Shown piece after piece: positions 9,732 to 19,686 of a stretch of 64,000 nt of DNA. Each line of letters opens with the position of its first letter. Position 1 is the first letter of the stretch. Source of the DNA: Symsagittifera roscoffensis. Taxonomy: Eukaryota; Xenacoelomorpha; Acoela; Convolutidae. The notes beneath the pieces were generated by a model, which made no database searches, was not told where the DNA came from, and worked only from the letters and a program-made list of their open reading frames with translations. The stretch lies in the NCBI RefSeq assembly GCF_963678635.1, contig NC_087069.1, positions 31,474,776 to 31,538,775 of the forward strand, read 5' to 3'. A program made the position numbers and the translations under genes.

Positions 9732-10030
9732 TTAGCATTCTCGCCCTCTGTCTCTAGTTCTCCGGTTTCTCTTGCCGATTTGAAATTTTTTATTATCAGA
9801 TTTTCGGTGTGGGTGAGTCCTACCACCACTCCCCGGACAAAAATATCCATTGACGTCCCCGTCGATCGCCCAAAGTCTAGGAGATCGAGGTTGGATTGTG
9901 GAACCCGTAGGGGACTATCTGGGGCGACCCAGTTGGACTCGGTATTGTCATGACTGATGATCGTCTCTTTTGGATCTGTAGGCAGATCATGGAGCCATTC
10001 GAGCACGCGCAAGTTCGTTAGTTCTTGTTC
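9659..10030 (-). pseudogene. Gypsy ORF A, truncated copy 1
   Basis: C-terminal part of ORF A only. The frame reads LRVLEWLHDLPTDPKETI to FLNRILNYPTIIQTMSS. Relative to copies 2 and 3 about 20 codons around DVxKDGIKY are missing internally, and everything upstream of 10030 is lost. Confidence 0.7.
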
Positions 10031-10361
10031 ATGATCCTCGCAAAAAGCAGACTTGAGTTTAACTTTAAAGAAACTCTAAGTAGAACCCCAAACTCTTTAC
10101 TTGAAACAAATGAAAACATACGCAATGCACGCAACAATGATTTTCCCTCACCTTATGCTATGCAAAACCAATTCGGAAAGTGATGGATTGAACTCCAAAA
10201 CTATAGCAAGAAGGCTTAAGCAATGACATGCGGGCGAACTGGACAAACTTTTTAACGAGGGAAAAGGGCTGCAAATGCGCTTGGTGAAGAGTAAAAAAAG
10301 GAAGTAGAAACTGAAGCACAGCAATTTAATAAATTAAAATATATTAATGAGCACCACAATT
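10031..10361. repeat. Second copy of the 331-bp flank repeat
   Basis: Matches 4338-4669 with only scattered differences and directly precedes LTR B, as the first copy precedes LTR A. This shared boundary shows the LTR was copied together with its outside flank. Confidence 0.75.
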
Positions 10362-11248
10362 TGTAACGTTCGCCCAAATACTACACAGCGACGGAGCGTA
10401 GAAAAAGTACCTATTAACGACTGGCAGGCGTCAGTTACCTTAATCCTACTCGTTTTTCACCGTCTCGACCTTGCCAGTTGATTTTCTGGTCTGTTTAGGG
10501 CAAAGTAAAAAGTTACTATTTTTAGGCCATCAGTCAAACGACTTTTGATCAGCTTTCGTTTACATGCGAACACAACCACATAGCTGAGTCTCGGATCCTC
10601 AGACTACGTGATTGTTAATAAAAACAAGGCTCGAACAACCTATTTTAATATGTTTTTGTGTGACAGTTCTATATTAAATCCATTGGAGATGGATTGACCC
10701 TTTCCTCTTTCTAGCTAATCAAATTCTAAAATATCAAATAATACCGGTGTTAATTCAGACTTCTACGACATCCAAGTAGATACAAAGTCAGTTTTATATA
10801 GTCCCTTCACATAAAAACAGTCTTTGGGGGACCAAGCCTCCGCTCCCGTAATCTTCCTGAGATAACGCTGTTATCTCTCCCAATTTGTGGCACGGGAGGG
10901 TTACGTGGAATATTCCTTCCCCACTGAAGCTTCCTTCTCCACTAAGATCCACTGCTAAGAGTCTTATCGTGTGTTGTTGCCACGATAAGAGGCTTCGTGT
11001 TTCTCGTCTCTTGTGCGACCGTTTTCCACAATATTTGTCGTTGTTCTGTTTTTTCGTCCTTTTTCGTCAAAATGGCCTTCTTTTTTGTATTTCTGAGAAA
11101 TATTCACTCTTCGATCGAAATTTTGAAAATAAAAATTCTAGAATGTTCCTACCCTCCTTCGCAATACTTTTCGCTAATAAGGCCTTTATTCGTTTTTTTT
11201 TTCGTGTCGCCGGAAGGTTGCGCTGTGCCTATCTGGCAGAATGGCACA
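10362..11248 (-). repeat. Gypsy LTR copy B
   Basis: 887 bp with the same ends as LTR A (sense start TGTGCCATTCTGCC, end GAACGTTACA with one change). It is internal to the element, between accessory module copies 1 and 2. It is followed at 11249-11262 by the same TTGTCCGGGGAGTA (sense) segment as LTR A. Confidence 0.85.
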
Positions 11249-11411
11249 TACTCCCCGGACAAGTCCCCATCAATGTCCCTATTGATCGCATAACACCGGG
11301 TTATCGTCAAGTAGTGTTCCAGTTCTCTGTAATCAATCTTACAAATCGCATAAGAAAATGAAATTTATCTACTCCACCTCAACTCAATACGTGTTCAAAA
11401 ATGGCATCGTA
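11249..11411 (-). repeat. 3' UTR segment fused to ORF C (copy 2)
   Basis: Copy of the 5556-5720 segment, cut at about 11411, where catcgtact joins ORF C sequence (cctggagtttggcaca). About 2 kb present in copy 1 is deleted here. The short shared string tact at the joint fits microhomology-mediated rearrangement. Confidence 0.65.
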
Positions 11412-11693
11412 CTACTCCTGGAGTTTGGCACACAGCTCGCTCTGATCTCTCTTCTTCTTCTCCAGCGTCTCAATCGTCTCCGACGTCTGGACCTCTATTT
11501 CACTCACCCTCACTCTCTTCGGAGGAGGAGCAGCTGTTGGAGAGTCGACCGAATGTGACGGGCCTGGCCCATCACGTTGTCTCTTCGCTCCGATGAGTGG
11601 CTGCGCAGGTTGGACGGGTAAGGGCATCTCACCTAGCCGGTGTTCCCTCTGTTCACCTAGTCCTGGCTCACGAGCCAGGTCGTGGCCAGACAT
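11412..11693 (-). pseudogene. Gypsy ORF C, truncated copy 2
   Basis: First 93 residues of ORF C (nuclear-localisation-like patches and the beginning of the coiled coil), cut off at the rearrangement joint. The conserved part is nearly identical to copy 1. Confidence 0.6.
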
Positions 11694-11703
11694 TTCTCCA
11701 CGC

Positions 11704-11952
11704 CTATCTCATCAGTCGGTTTCGACCTCTCTCGGCGGTCCCGGACTCACCGAAGGCCAACATCAACACGACTTCTGTAGGGCAATTCCCTCGACCCTCT
11801 CGTCCTAATGCATTGAGGAGCGCGACCACAAACATCGCCAGCCCCGGGTCTTCTCGTGTAAAATCACAATCAATCAGCCGCTGATAGATCTCGTCTAGAC
11901 TCGCTCCTAGACTCGCTGAGAGGAATTCCATTAGTTCGTTCGTGTCACCCAT
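11704..11952 (-). CDS. Gypsy accessory ORF B (copy 2)
   Basis: 82 residues, identical in translation to the copy at 8499-8747, again followed by TAG and, after 10 bases, the ORF C start. Such identity suggests recent duplication. Confidence 0.5.
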   Translation of the reverse strand: MGDTNELMEFLSASLGASLDEIYQRLIDCDFTREDPGLAMFVVALLNALGREGRGNCPTEVVLMLAFGESGTAERGRNRLMR

Positions 11953-12427
11953 TTCTTATCGTGTTGATTCTTGCTGTCGTGTAGTTTCTTCCTGTCTCGT
12001 TTGATTCAATGAATTCAATAAACAATTTCTGATCAATCAAGATCTAAAAAACAAGTCGCGACTTAAAACCATCATTTTTGGATTAAACATCATTCAACTC
12101 TTTAAAACTATTCATTGAAGTTCTCTTCTCAATCCTGATTTAAAAATTCAGCACCAATGGGGATCGTCCACCTGTATCTTTGTCAGGGTAGCACAAATGA
12201 GCGCTGTCACCTTGATGATCTGGAGTACTCTAGGTCTTTTATGACACGAAACATAAAACATATCATAATAAATAACATAACACTTAAACACATAAACATC
12301 ACATATCTATATTATCACATAAAAACCTAATCCCTAATATTGTACCTAAAACCTAACCTAATCTAAAACTTGACACTAATTGTTATCAAGTAACTTAATA
12401 AAAACCACTTATCGCCAAGTGCAATTC

Positions 12428-12937
12428 CTAGCATATGCTCAGATAGTATTTTTTATGTAAGTAAACCTCTATGTCAGTTTCTGAAAATAGCACATGTACA
12501 AGTGCGTACAACTCTCTCGGATGTAGCTTTCCCCTATTAGGATCATATACTGGTAACGAGAGAGAGGTCACTCCTATCTCAACCAAAAAATCCCTAAGTC
12601 GAGTCAAGGCCAATACCAAGCTCTTTGGATCTACGTGTTGCCTATCAGTGGCCTTGGTAACCAGGAAAAACAAATATTTCCCTGGTATCTGTGATGCAAC
12701 AGGGGGCAGCGCTATCATCCCTCCTACACCAGGCCTCTGTTTCCATAAAAACTCGATGTTCTTATACTCTCTTTTGAAATCAGCCGCTAGTGCTGTTCTG
12801 AAGCTTACGTCCGCGGTTATCGTTATAGCGCACGTGCGTTCCGTGAGTATGAAATCGCTGTCCGTTATGACAATATTGTTTGAATAATGGCTGGGTAGGT
12901 CAAAATACGATTCAAAAATTCGTCCAAAAGTGGTTTT
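12428..12937 (-). CDS. Macro-domain (TARG1-like) frame, copy 2
   Basis: 169-codon frame opening at the A6 run (12934-12939) in the -1 phase of ORF A. Motifs as in copy 1: TADVSFRTALAADFKREY, KYLFFLVTKATDR, VTSLSLPVYDPNRG. It ends FSETDIEVYLHKKYYLSIC, which is probably the native C-terminus because copy 3 shares it. It overlaps the end of ORF A by about 70 bases. Expression would need a -1 shift at the A6 run, transcript slippage or splicing. Confidence 0.6.
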   Translation of the reverse strand, partial: KTTFGRIFESYFDLPSHYSNNIVITDSDFILTERTCAITITADVSFRTALAADFKREYKNIEFLWKQRPGVGGMIALPPVASQIPGKYLFFLVTKATDRQHVDPKSLVLALTRLRDFLVEIGVTSLSLPVYDPNRGKLHPRELYALVHVLFSETDIEVYLHKKYYLSIC

Positions 12938-13506
12938 TTAGCATTCTCGCCCCCTGTCTCTAGTTCTCCGGTTTCTCTTGCCGATTTCAATTTTTTTATT
13001 ATCAGATTTTCGGTGTGGGTGAGTCCTACCCCCACTCCCCGGACAAAAATATCCATTGACGTCCCCGTCGATCGCCCAAAGTCTAGGAGATCGAGGTTGG
13101 ATTGTGGAACCCGTAGGGGACCATCTGGGGCGACCCAGTTGGACTCGGTATTGTCATGACTGATGTATTTGATGCCGTCTTTTTCGACGTCCTGAGTCGT
13201 CAGGATCGTCTCTTTTGGATCTGTCGGCAGATCATGGAGCCATTCGAGCACGCGCAAGTTCGTTAGTTCTTGTTCATGAGTCTGTTCCGCTTCTGGTTCG
13301 AACTCCACTTCCGGTTCTGATCGATCGTCGATCCAATCCTGATCCATATCATTCACCAAGTCGATTTCGTCTAGCACCGCCACTTCGTCCAGTCCCACTA
13401 GCGAGTTCATGACATCACTTACAACTAACCTGTCTACAACGAAGTCATCGCCGTACGTATTGTATTTCTTCTTGTTTTTTCCTCTCTTGCTCTGGCGTGT
13501 TTCCAT
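12865..13506 (-). CDS. Gypsy ORF A, acidic C-terminal Pol extension (copy 2)
   Basis: 213-residue frame beginning METRQSKRGKNKKKYN, which in copy 3 lies in frame at the end of the integrase ORF. It is therefore probably the C-terminal extension of Pol rather than a separate gene. The first part is basic, the middle strongly acidic (residues 30-85, many Asp/Glu), and the end contains GRSTGTSMDIFVRGVGVGLT. No known domain recognised. Upstream, integrase sequence is cut at about 13540. The A6 run at 12934-12939 marks the handover to the macro-domain frame. Confidence 0.55.
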   Translation of the reverse strand: METRQSKRGKNKKKYNTYGDDFVVDRLVVSDVMNSLVGLDEVAVLDEIDLVNDMDQDWIDDRSEPEVEFEPEAEQTHEQELTNLRVLEWLHDLPTDPKETILTTQDVEKDGIKYISHDNTESNWVAPDGPLRVPQSNLDLLDFGRSTGTSMDIFVRGVGVGLTHTENLIIKKLKSARETGELETGGENAKKPLLDEFLNRILTYPAIIQTILS

Positions 13507-13544
13507 GGTGAGAGGAAAGTCAGGCTGTATTCCTTTGTCAATTT

Positions 13545-14030
13545 CGAGTTCTCTGTAAGCAATCTTACAAATCGCATAAGAAAATGAAATTTATCTACTC
13601 CACTTCAACTCACTACGTGTTCACAAATGGCATCGTACTACATCTCACTGCCTTTCAACATTTTCACAAAATTTGCACCATGAGGAGTGTCCTAGATAAA
13701 ATTTCTTTTCTGACTACTTCCGTTGTCTTGCCATAAAACTTATTTTCGCTCTTTGTGATTAAAAAGTGGGACGTGGCACGGCCACGCACCCGTTAAAATT
13801 AACTTAACGTCACTCACCAAGTATAATCAGTTATTTATGCAGTCCTTTCAATATTAAAAATAAGAAACTCTGTGGCTAGGAAAGTTATTGAGTTACTCAC
13901 CCTTCTCGAGCGAGTTTACTCAAACTTACCATGTCGCCACACAGTGAAATTGTGTCTTACACAAATTAAAAACTTCAGTCGTGTTTAAATAGGTAAATAT
14001 ACTCACCTATGTTCTATATATATACATAAG
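13545..14030 (-). repeat. 3' UTR segment, copy 3 (LINE-free)
   Basis: Homologous to 5633-6097 plus 7722-7735 without the LINE. It joins truncated integrase/ORF A sequence on its right at about 13540, a rearrangement breakpoint. Confidence 0.7.
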
Positions 14031-14274
14031 TAGTATAACTAAAATTCTCTTTCAACATTTTTAACAATTGTAACAATTTTCAAAGTCTGGTTTGACCAAA
14101 CTAAATCAAAACAAAAAGTTTAACAAGTTCAATAATCAAAACTTGGTTAATTGGTTCAAGTTTTAACACACAAAGACAATCATGTTTTTTCTCCTTCTCT
14201 TCTCTTCTTTGCTCACGTCTTCACTTGTTCTCTTCGTTCATCATCTTCATTCCATTGCTTCTCCATCCTGATCT

Positions 14275-14601
14275 TCAGCTTCGCTGTCTTCTAGGACTTT
14301 CTCCAGCATGTCCATGGAGTTGCGGACCGTGGCCCAACTCTCCTGTTCCAACAGCCTCGGTTTGCAACAAGGTAGCAAGTCCACATTCACCTTTTGCTAT
14401 ATACAGCTCCTTCAGGTGCTTTCTTTCATCCTCCTTGTAGGCCACCTGTAGATCTTCATATTTCTTCTTCCATTCGTCTCTTTCTCGAGCTATCGCCCTA
14501 TACTCCTGAAGTTTGGCACACAGCTCGCTCTGATCTCTCTCCTTCTTCTCCAGCGTCTCAATCGTCTCCGACGTCTGGATCTCTATTTCACTCACCCTCA
14601 C
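14275..14601 (-). pseudogene. Gypsy ORF C, copy 3
   Basis: 108-residue frame covering the coiled-coil half of ORF C. The N-terminal region (14602-14744) is shifted out of frame by small changes: loss of three bases near the ORF C start, and a change within the Pro-rich part. The coiled coil is nearly identical to copy 1. Confidence 0.5.
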
Positions 14602-14744
14602 TCTCTTCGGAGGAGGAGCAGCTGTTGGAGAGTCGACCGAATGTGACGGGCCTGGCCAATCACGTTATCTCTTCGCTCCGATGAGTGGCTGCGCAGCTTG
14701 GACGGGTAAGGGCATCTCACCTAGCCGGTGTTCCCTCTGTTCAC

Positions 14745-15038
14745 CTAGTCCTGGCTCACGAGCCAGGTCGTGGCCATTTCTCCACGCCGCCATCTCATCA
14801 GTCGGTTTCGACCTCTCTCGGTGGTCCCGGACTCACCGAAGGCCAACATCAACACGACTTCTGTAGGGCGATTCCCTCGACCCTCTCGTCCTAATGCATT
14901 GAGAAGCGCGACCACAAACATCGCCAGCCCCGGGTCTTCTCGTGTAAAATCACAATCGATCAGCCGCTGATAGATCTCGTCTAGAGTCGCTCCTAGACTC
15001 GCTGAGAGGAATTCCATTAGTTCGTTCGTGTCACCCAT
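14745..15038 (-). CDS. Gypsy accessory ORF B (copy 3)
   Basis: 97 residues; the first 82 match the other copies. Here the codon after NRLMR is TGG, not TAG, and the frame continues 15 codons into the start of ORF C. The difference shows the ORF B stop is variable. Confidence 0.5.
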   Translation of the reverse strand: MGDTNELMEFLSASLGATLDEIYQRLIDCDFTREDPGLAMFVVALLNALGREGRGNRPTEVVLMLAFGESGTTERGRNRLMRWRRGEMATTWLVSQD

Positions 15039-15512
15039 TTCTTATCGTGTTGATTCTTGCTGTCGTGTAGTTTCTTCCTGTCTTATTTGATTCAAGGAAT
15101 TCAATAAACAATTTCTGATCAATCAAGATCTAAAAAACAAGTCGCGACTTAAAACCATCATTTTTGGATTAAACATCATTCAACTCTTTAAAACTCTTCA
15201 TTGAAATTCTCTTCTCAATCCTGATTTAAAAATTTAGCACCAAGGTGGATCGTACACCTGTATCTTTGTCAGGGTAGCACAAATGAGCGCTGTCACCTTG
15301 ATGACCTGGAGTACTCTAGGTCTTTTATGACACGAAACATAAAACATATCATAACAATAACATAACACGTAAACACATAAACATCACACATCTATATTAT
15401 CACATAAAAACCTAATCGCTAATATTGTACCTAAAACATAACCTAATCTAAAACTTGACACTAATTTTTATCAAGTAACTTAATAAAAACCACTTATCGC
15501 CAAATGCAATTC

Positions 15513-16022
15513 CTAGCATATGCTGAGATAGTATTTTTTATGTAAGTAAACCTCTATGTCAGTTTCTGAAAAAATCACATGTACAAGTGCGTACAACTCT
15601 CTCGGATGTAGCTTTCCCCTATTAGGATCATATACTGGTAACGACAGAGAGGTCACTCCTCTCTCAACCAAAAAATCCCTAAGTCGAGTCAAGGCCAATA
15701 CCAAGCTCTTTGGATCTACGTGTTGCCTATCAGTGGCATTGGTAACCAGGAAACACAAATATTTCCCTGGTATCTGTGATGCAACAGGGGGCAGCGCTAT
15801 CAGCCCTCCTACACCAGGCCTCTGTTTCCATAAAAACTTGATGTTCTTATACTCTCTTTTGAAATCAGCCGCTAGTGCTGTTCTGAAGCTTACGTCCGCG
15901 GTTATCGCTATAGCGCACGTGCGTTCCGTGAGTATGAAATGGCTGTCCGTTATGACAATTTTCTTTGAATATTGGTTCGGTAGGTCAAAATACGATTCAA
16001 AAATTCGTCCAAAAGTGGTTTT
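15513..16022 (-). CDS. Macro-domain (TARG1-like) frame, copy 3
   Basis: 169 codons opening at the A6 run (16019-16024), -1 to ORF A. It carries the same macro-like strands and helices with a few substitutions (LCFLVTNATDR, HVIFSETDIEV). The frame has stayed open in all three copies although most of the element has decayed. Confidence 0.6.
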   Translation of the reverse strand, partial: KTTFGRIFESYFDLPNQYSKKIVITDSHFILTERTCAIAITADVSFRTALAADFKREYKNIKFLWKQRPGVGGLIALPPVASQIPGKYLCFLVTNATDRQHVDPKSLVLALTRLRDFLVERGVTSLSLPVYDPNRGKLHPRELYALVHVIFSETDIEVYLHKKYYLSIC

Positions 16023-16590
16023 TTAGCATTCTCGCCCTCTGTCTCTAGTTCTCCGGTTTCTCCTGCCGATTTCAATTTTTTTATTATCAGATTTTTGGTG
16101 TGGGTGAGTCCTACCCCCACTCCCCGGACAAAAATATCCATTGACGTCCCCGTCGACCGCCCAAAGTTTAGGAGATCGAGGTTGGATTGTGGAACACGTA
16201 GGGGACCATCTGGGGCGACCCATTTGGACTCGGTATTGTCATGACTGATGTATTTGATGCCGTCTTTATTGACGTCCTGAATCGTCAGGATCGTCTTTTT
16301 TGGATCTGTCGGCAGATCATGGAGCCATTCGAGTACGCGCAAGTTCGTTAGTTCTTGCTCATGAGTCTGTTCCGCTTCTGGTTTGAACTCCACTTCCGGT
16401 TCTGATCGATCGTCGATCCAATCCTGATCCATATCATTCACCAAGTCGATTTCGTCTAGCACCGCCACTTCGTCCAGTCCCACTAGCGAGTCCATGACAT
16501 CACTTACAACTAACCTGTCTACAACGAAGTCATCGCCGTACGGATTGTATTTCTTCTTGTTTTTTTCCTCTCTTGCTCTGGCGTGTTTCC
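15950..16590 (-). pseudogene. Gypsy ORF A, copy 3 (shifted from integrase)
   Basis: Same acidic extension as copy 2. It follows the integrase directly, but an extra T in the run at 16559-16565 (A7 in sense, A6 in copy 2) puts it out of frame with the integrase. In copy 2 this run keeps METRQSKRGK and the acidic part in one frame. Confidence 0.6.
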
Positions 16591-17903
16591 ATGGTGAGAG
16601 GAAAGTCAGGCTGTATTCCTTTGTCAGTTTCGATTTGTTCCGGGCAGTCCCAGTCTTCCTCGGCATAAGGTAGAGTTTCATCGTCCACCTCTACTCGCTC
16701 GGTCAACTCCAGATCCAGTGGTAGGTCGCAATCGTCCACCACCTCATTCCCGTCGTTTTTGTCGCGAGTACCCCTTTCATTCACTTCACAAGCAGGATCC
16801 ACTATCAAATAGTCTCCCTCTTGCATGTCCGCTGGGATGCACCAGTCCTCTGACGAGGCATTGTGTGGTTTGATATTTTCGTAATGAGCTGCTCTTCCAG
16901 TGCTCAATCGATAAAAACGACCTCCTTGGTGCACCTCTGTTATCTGAAATGGACCACGCCATTTCTTCAATAATTTCTTGGTTCCTTTTGGTGGAACCAC
17001 TTCCTGGAACACCCAGACGTAGTCGCCAACTGAGTAGGCTTTCGCATCGGCTGTCCTTTTATCAAACCTCCTTTTTTGTCTAATTTGCGCCTGTTGCGTG
17101 TTCCTCCTGCATAAGTCATTGAGGTCCTGCTGTCTTCTAATAACATCCCGCACGTAGGTTTGCGGTGCTGTCCTCTTCCCCTCATGTTCAGGGTAGAAAA
17201 ACGTCAACGGGAGCGCTTTTTCGTGACTCGTTAGCATCATGTGCGGACTTATTCCCGTGGTGGAATGCTCCGTGCTGTTGTAAGCACCCATCACTTGTGG
17301 CAAGTGCTTGTCCCAGTCATCCATGTAACGTGAGCAATAGACTCTCAGCATGGATACCAGTGTGCGATTTTGCCTCTCAACTAGGCCATTCGTTTGCGGG
17401 TGATAAGTGGTCGAGTGGGCCTGCGCTACCTGCGACCTTTTCATTAACTCCTTCGTGAGATCACCCACGAATGCTTTGCCATTGTCCGATTGGAACGTGA
17501 TGGGGCAGCCATGCCTCGCTATCCACACATTTGTCAAATGATCGCATGTTTCTTCCGCCGATGCTGTCATGCAGGGTGCTGCCTCCGCATACTTCGTAAA
17601 ATGGTCGATCATTACCAGCAGCTGATTATAGCCCGTTGCTGTCATGCAGATTTTCTGATGATCAATTTGCACCACTTCGTTGAAACCCGACGACTCTATT
17701 GACTGTAGGGGGAACCTTAGTTTCCTGGGATCCTTCGCCTGCTGACATGACAGGCATGCGGCGATCCACTTCTCACAAGCCTTCTTCAATCCCGGCCATT
17801 CGAATCGTTTCTGTATCCTGTTGTACACTTTGTCCACGCCTTGATGGCCCATCTGATCATGTGAGCGAAAGAGCAATTCGGTCTGGTACAACTGTCGTAA
17901 CAC
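16530..17903 (-). CDS. Gypsy integrase
   Basis: 457-residue frame. Zinc-binding HHCC: HDQMGH with CLSCQ. The catalytic DDE triad is visible as QIDHQK, QSDNGKAF and NGLVERQNR. A C-terminal GPY/F-like region follows (KKLLKKWRGPFQITEVHQ). It inserts retroelement cDNA into the genome. The frame is intact across the whole integrase and ends in the start of ORF A (METRQSKRGK), leaving it at a one-base slip. The ATG shown is not necessarily native because the frame is normally part of the Pol polyprotein; upstream a short gap with two stops and a one-base loss separates it from the linker. Confidence 0.93.
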   Translation of the reverse strand: MLRQLYQTELLFRSHDQMGHQGVDKVYNRIQKRFEWPGLKKACEKWIAACLSCQQAKDPRKLRFPLQSIESSGFNEVVQIDHQKICMTATGYNQLLVMIDHFTKYAEAAPCMTASAEETCDHLTNVWIARHGCPITFQSDNGKAFVGDLTKELMKRSQVAQAHSTTYHPQTNGLVERQNRTLVSMLRVYCSRYMDDWDKHLPQVMGAYNSTEHSTTGISPHMMLTSHEKALPLTFFYPEHEGKRTAPQTYVRDVIRRQQDLNDLCRRNTQQAQIRQKRRFDKRTADAKAYSVGDYVWVFQEVVPPKGTKKLLKKWRGPFQITEVHQGGRFYRLSTGRAAHYENIKPHNASSEDWCIPADMQEGDYLIVDPACEVNERGTRDKNDGNEVVDDCDLPLDLELTERVEVDDETLPYAEEDWDCPEQIETDKGIQPDFPLTMETRQSKRGKKQEEIQSVRR

Positions 17904-17977
17904 TATTGAATTGTATTTATAAAGGACTTGTCCTCCTCTTTACGTTTACAGGCTACGATTCAGTCCTTGTTCAGGTA

Positions 17978-18355
17978 CTACAAGTCGTTTCTCTTCAGGT
18001 AGAATTGCTTCAAGATCTTGTAGCTGTCTTCTTCCAAGTCTCCCTTGTCAGGTGCTCCATTCTCGATCCATCTCTTCAGACTGCTCGTCATTCTATCATT
18101 TCGTTGAGCCCTTAGGAGATCCGACAGCCTGTACCTGGCTTTCAAATACGTCTTTACCACGTTCATTTGCCCACTCATTATCTCCGGAGCATGAGCATCG
18201 TCCATCAACTTGACACACCATATCTTTTTCAAAGGCGCCGCTTCCTGCACAGATGGTTCCAGATTGGTACGGACGACCGTACCATGTGGCAGCAATCTGG
18301 TTGGGCGTTTCGAAACTGCTATCAGCTCGAGCTCGTCTGCGGCATTATCTACCAC
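17978..18355 (-). pseudogene. Gypsy Pol linker before integrase
   Basis: 125 residues between RNase H and integrase, containing TRLLPHGTVVRTNLEP and a helical part ending FYLKRNDL. It is in the same frame as the RNase H/linker ORF upstream, separated by one in-frame TAG at 18362-18364, and followed by TAG and TGA before the integrase frame. These look like decay of one polyprotein. No known domain. Confidence 0.6.
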
Positions 18356-18361
18356 AGTGCC

Positions 18362-19654
18362 CTATTCATCTGAGGTGTATCTGTCCCTGTCTGGATCCTG
18401 ATGCGTTTCTCGGTCCAGCCCGCGCTGCTTCCAGTCTACCAACAAGGAGTGGATTGCGATCTCTGACATATCGGAATTAGAAATTGTTTCAGATATGTTG
18501 TCCCAGGACTGGGGCCTCGAGTCAACACTTGAGCCGACTGATTCCCCAACATCATGTTCCAAGTTGTCTGAGATGTTTCTCGACTCCCCGGACAAAACTC
18601 TGTCCATTGGTCGCTTTGAATCCGACTCCCCGGACAAAATTCTGCCCCTAGGTGGTCTTGTCAACCTCTCCCCGGACAAGTCCTCCTGCACAGGCTCAAA
18701 GGTGTCTGACTCCTCAGACAAGTCGTCCTTGACTGGCTCGAAGGTATCAGACTCCCCGGACATTGTCTCGTCCCCGGACGAACAATCTGGGCTCGGCTCG
18801 TATTCTTCTTTTGCATCCGTGAAATGCACTCTCCTCGCGAAGCTAGATTTCGACTTGATCCTGACTTCCTCAGTGGCTTGGGTCTGATTCAGTGTCCCAT
18901 ATTCAGTGAACGAAGTTCTCAACAAGACCTCCAGCTGGTTGACTATCGACCTGCAATCCCGTTCAACGCCTCGGCTGCGAATGGACACTGGCCTCTTCTC
19001 TGTTCTCTCGGTGACAGTCAATCGCTGCATGGTCTCCATCCACTCACGATCATGCCTATCCACTTCCCTGTCCAACAAGTCACGGAGCTTTCCCATGACG
19101 TCCGGCGCCACGTTCACCGTCCTGTTCAATAGAGCCATGCTGTTTATACCCAGCCTGGTAAGTTCTTGCTGTACCAAATTGGATCGGACTAGCAGATCCA
19201 ACGGAACGGGCTCGCCTCTGGCTAAAAGCTTTATCTCCGTGGCCGTTTCCACTGGAAGGTCAGGGTGTCCGGGTATAGGATGCCCTGACTTGTCTAACCA
19301 CCTAGTAAGTGGCAGTTTGTCGTAGGTTTCCTTGTCCAGAAATGAAAACCCGTTTTTGATTTCTGATTGGTTAGCCTGCTTCTCCTCGAGGCGCTCATAA
19401 AAATCTGTCTTTTTACTGAGGCTATCTGCGTTGTGGTGCTTGTCACGGGTACGGTACTTTATGATCATGTGGTATCCATCCAGGCGCACGATCCAACGAC
19501 CAATATAACTTTGGTCCATCGAATAGGTTTTCAGCCAGGCAAGGGCACGATTATCCACACGTAACTTGAAGGGAGCACTCCCCAAGTAGGCCCTGTATTT
19601 TTCCACGAAAGTGATCACCGCAAACATCTCCGCTTTTGGTGCGCCGTACTTCAT
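18362..19654 (-). pseudogene. Gypsy RNase H C-terminal part and repeat linker
   Basis: Residues 1-90 continue the RNase H domain (KYGAPKAEMFAVITFVEKYR, LRVDNRALAWL, DSLSKK). The rest is a linker with about six acidic LSGES-type repeats around 18560-18790, each encoded by a TGTCCGGGGAG string that also occurs next to the LTRs. The frame is preceded by an in-frame TAG (about 19724) and a frameshift, and ended by TAG at 18362. Confidence 0.8.
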
Positions 19655-19686
19655 CTCAGTATCACTCAGGACTTTACTCCCGTAAG

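Larger units (their letters stand above)
7730..10030 (-). repeat. Accessory 3' module of the Gypsy element, copy 1
   Basis: This block carries ORF C, ORF B, the macro-domain frame and part of ORF A, in the same order as at 11412-13540 and 14030-16620. It ends abruptly at 10030 in the middle of ORF A (after ttcttgttcatga) and joins the 331-bp flank repeat. A short shared tcatga suggests a microhomology joint. Confidence 0.8.
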
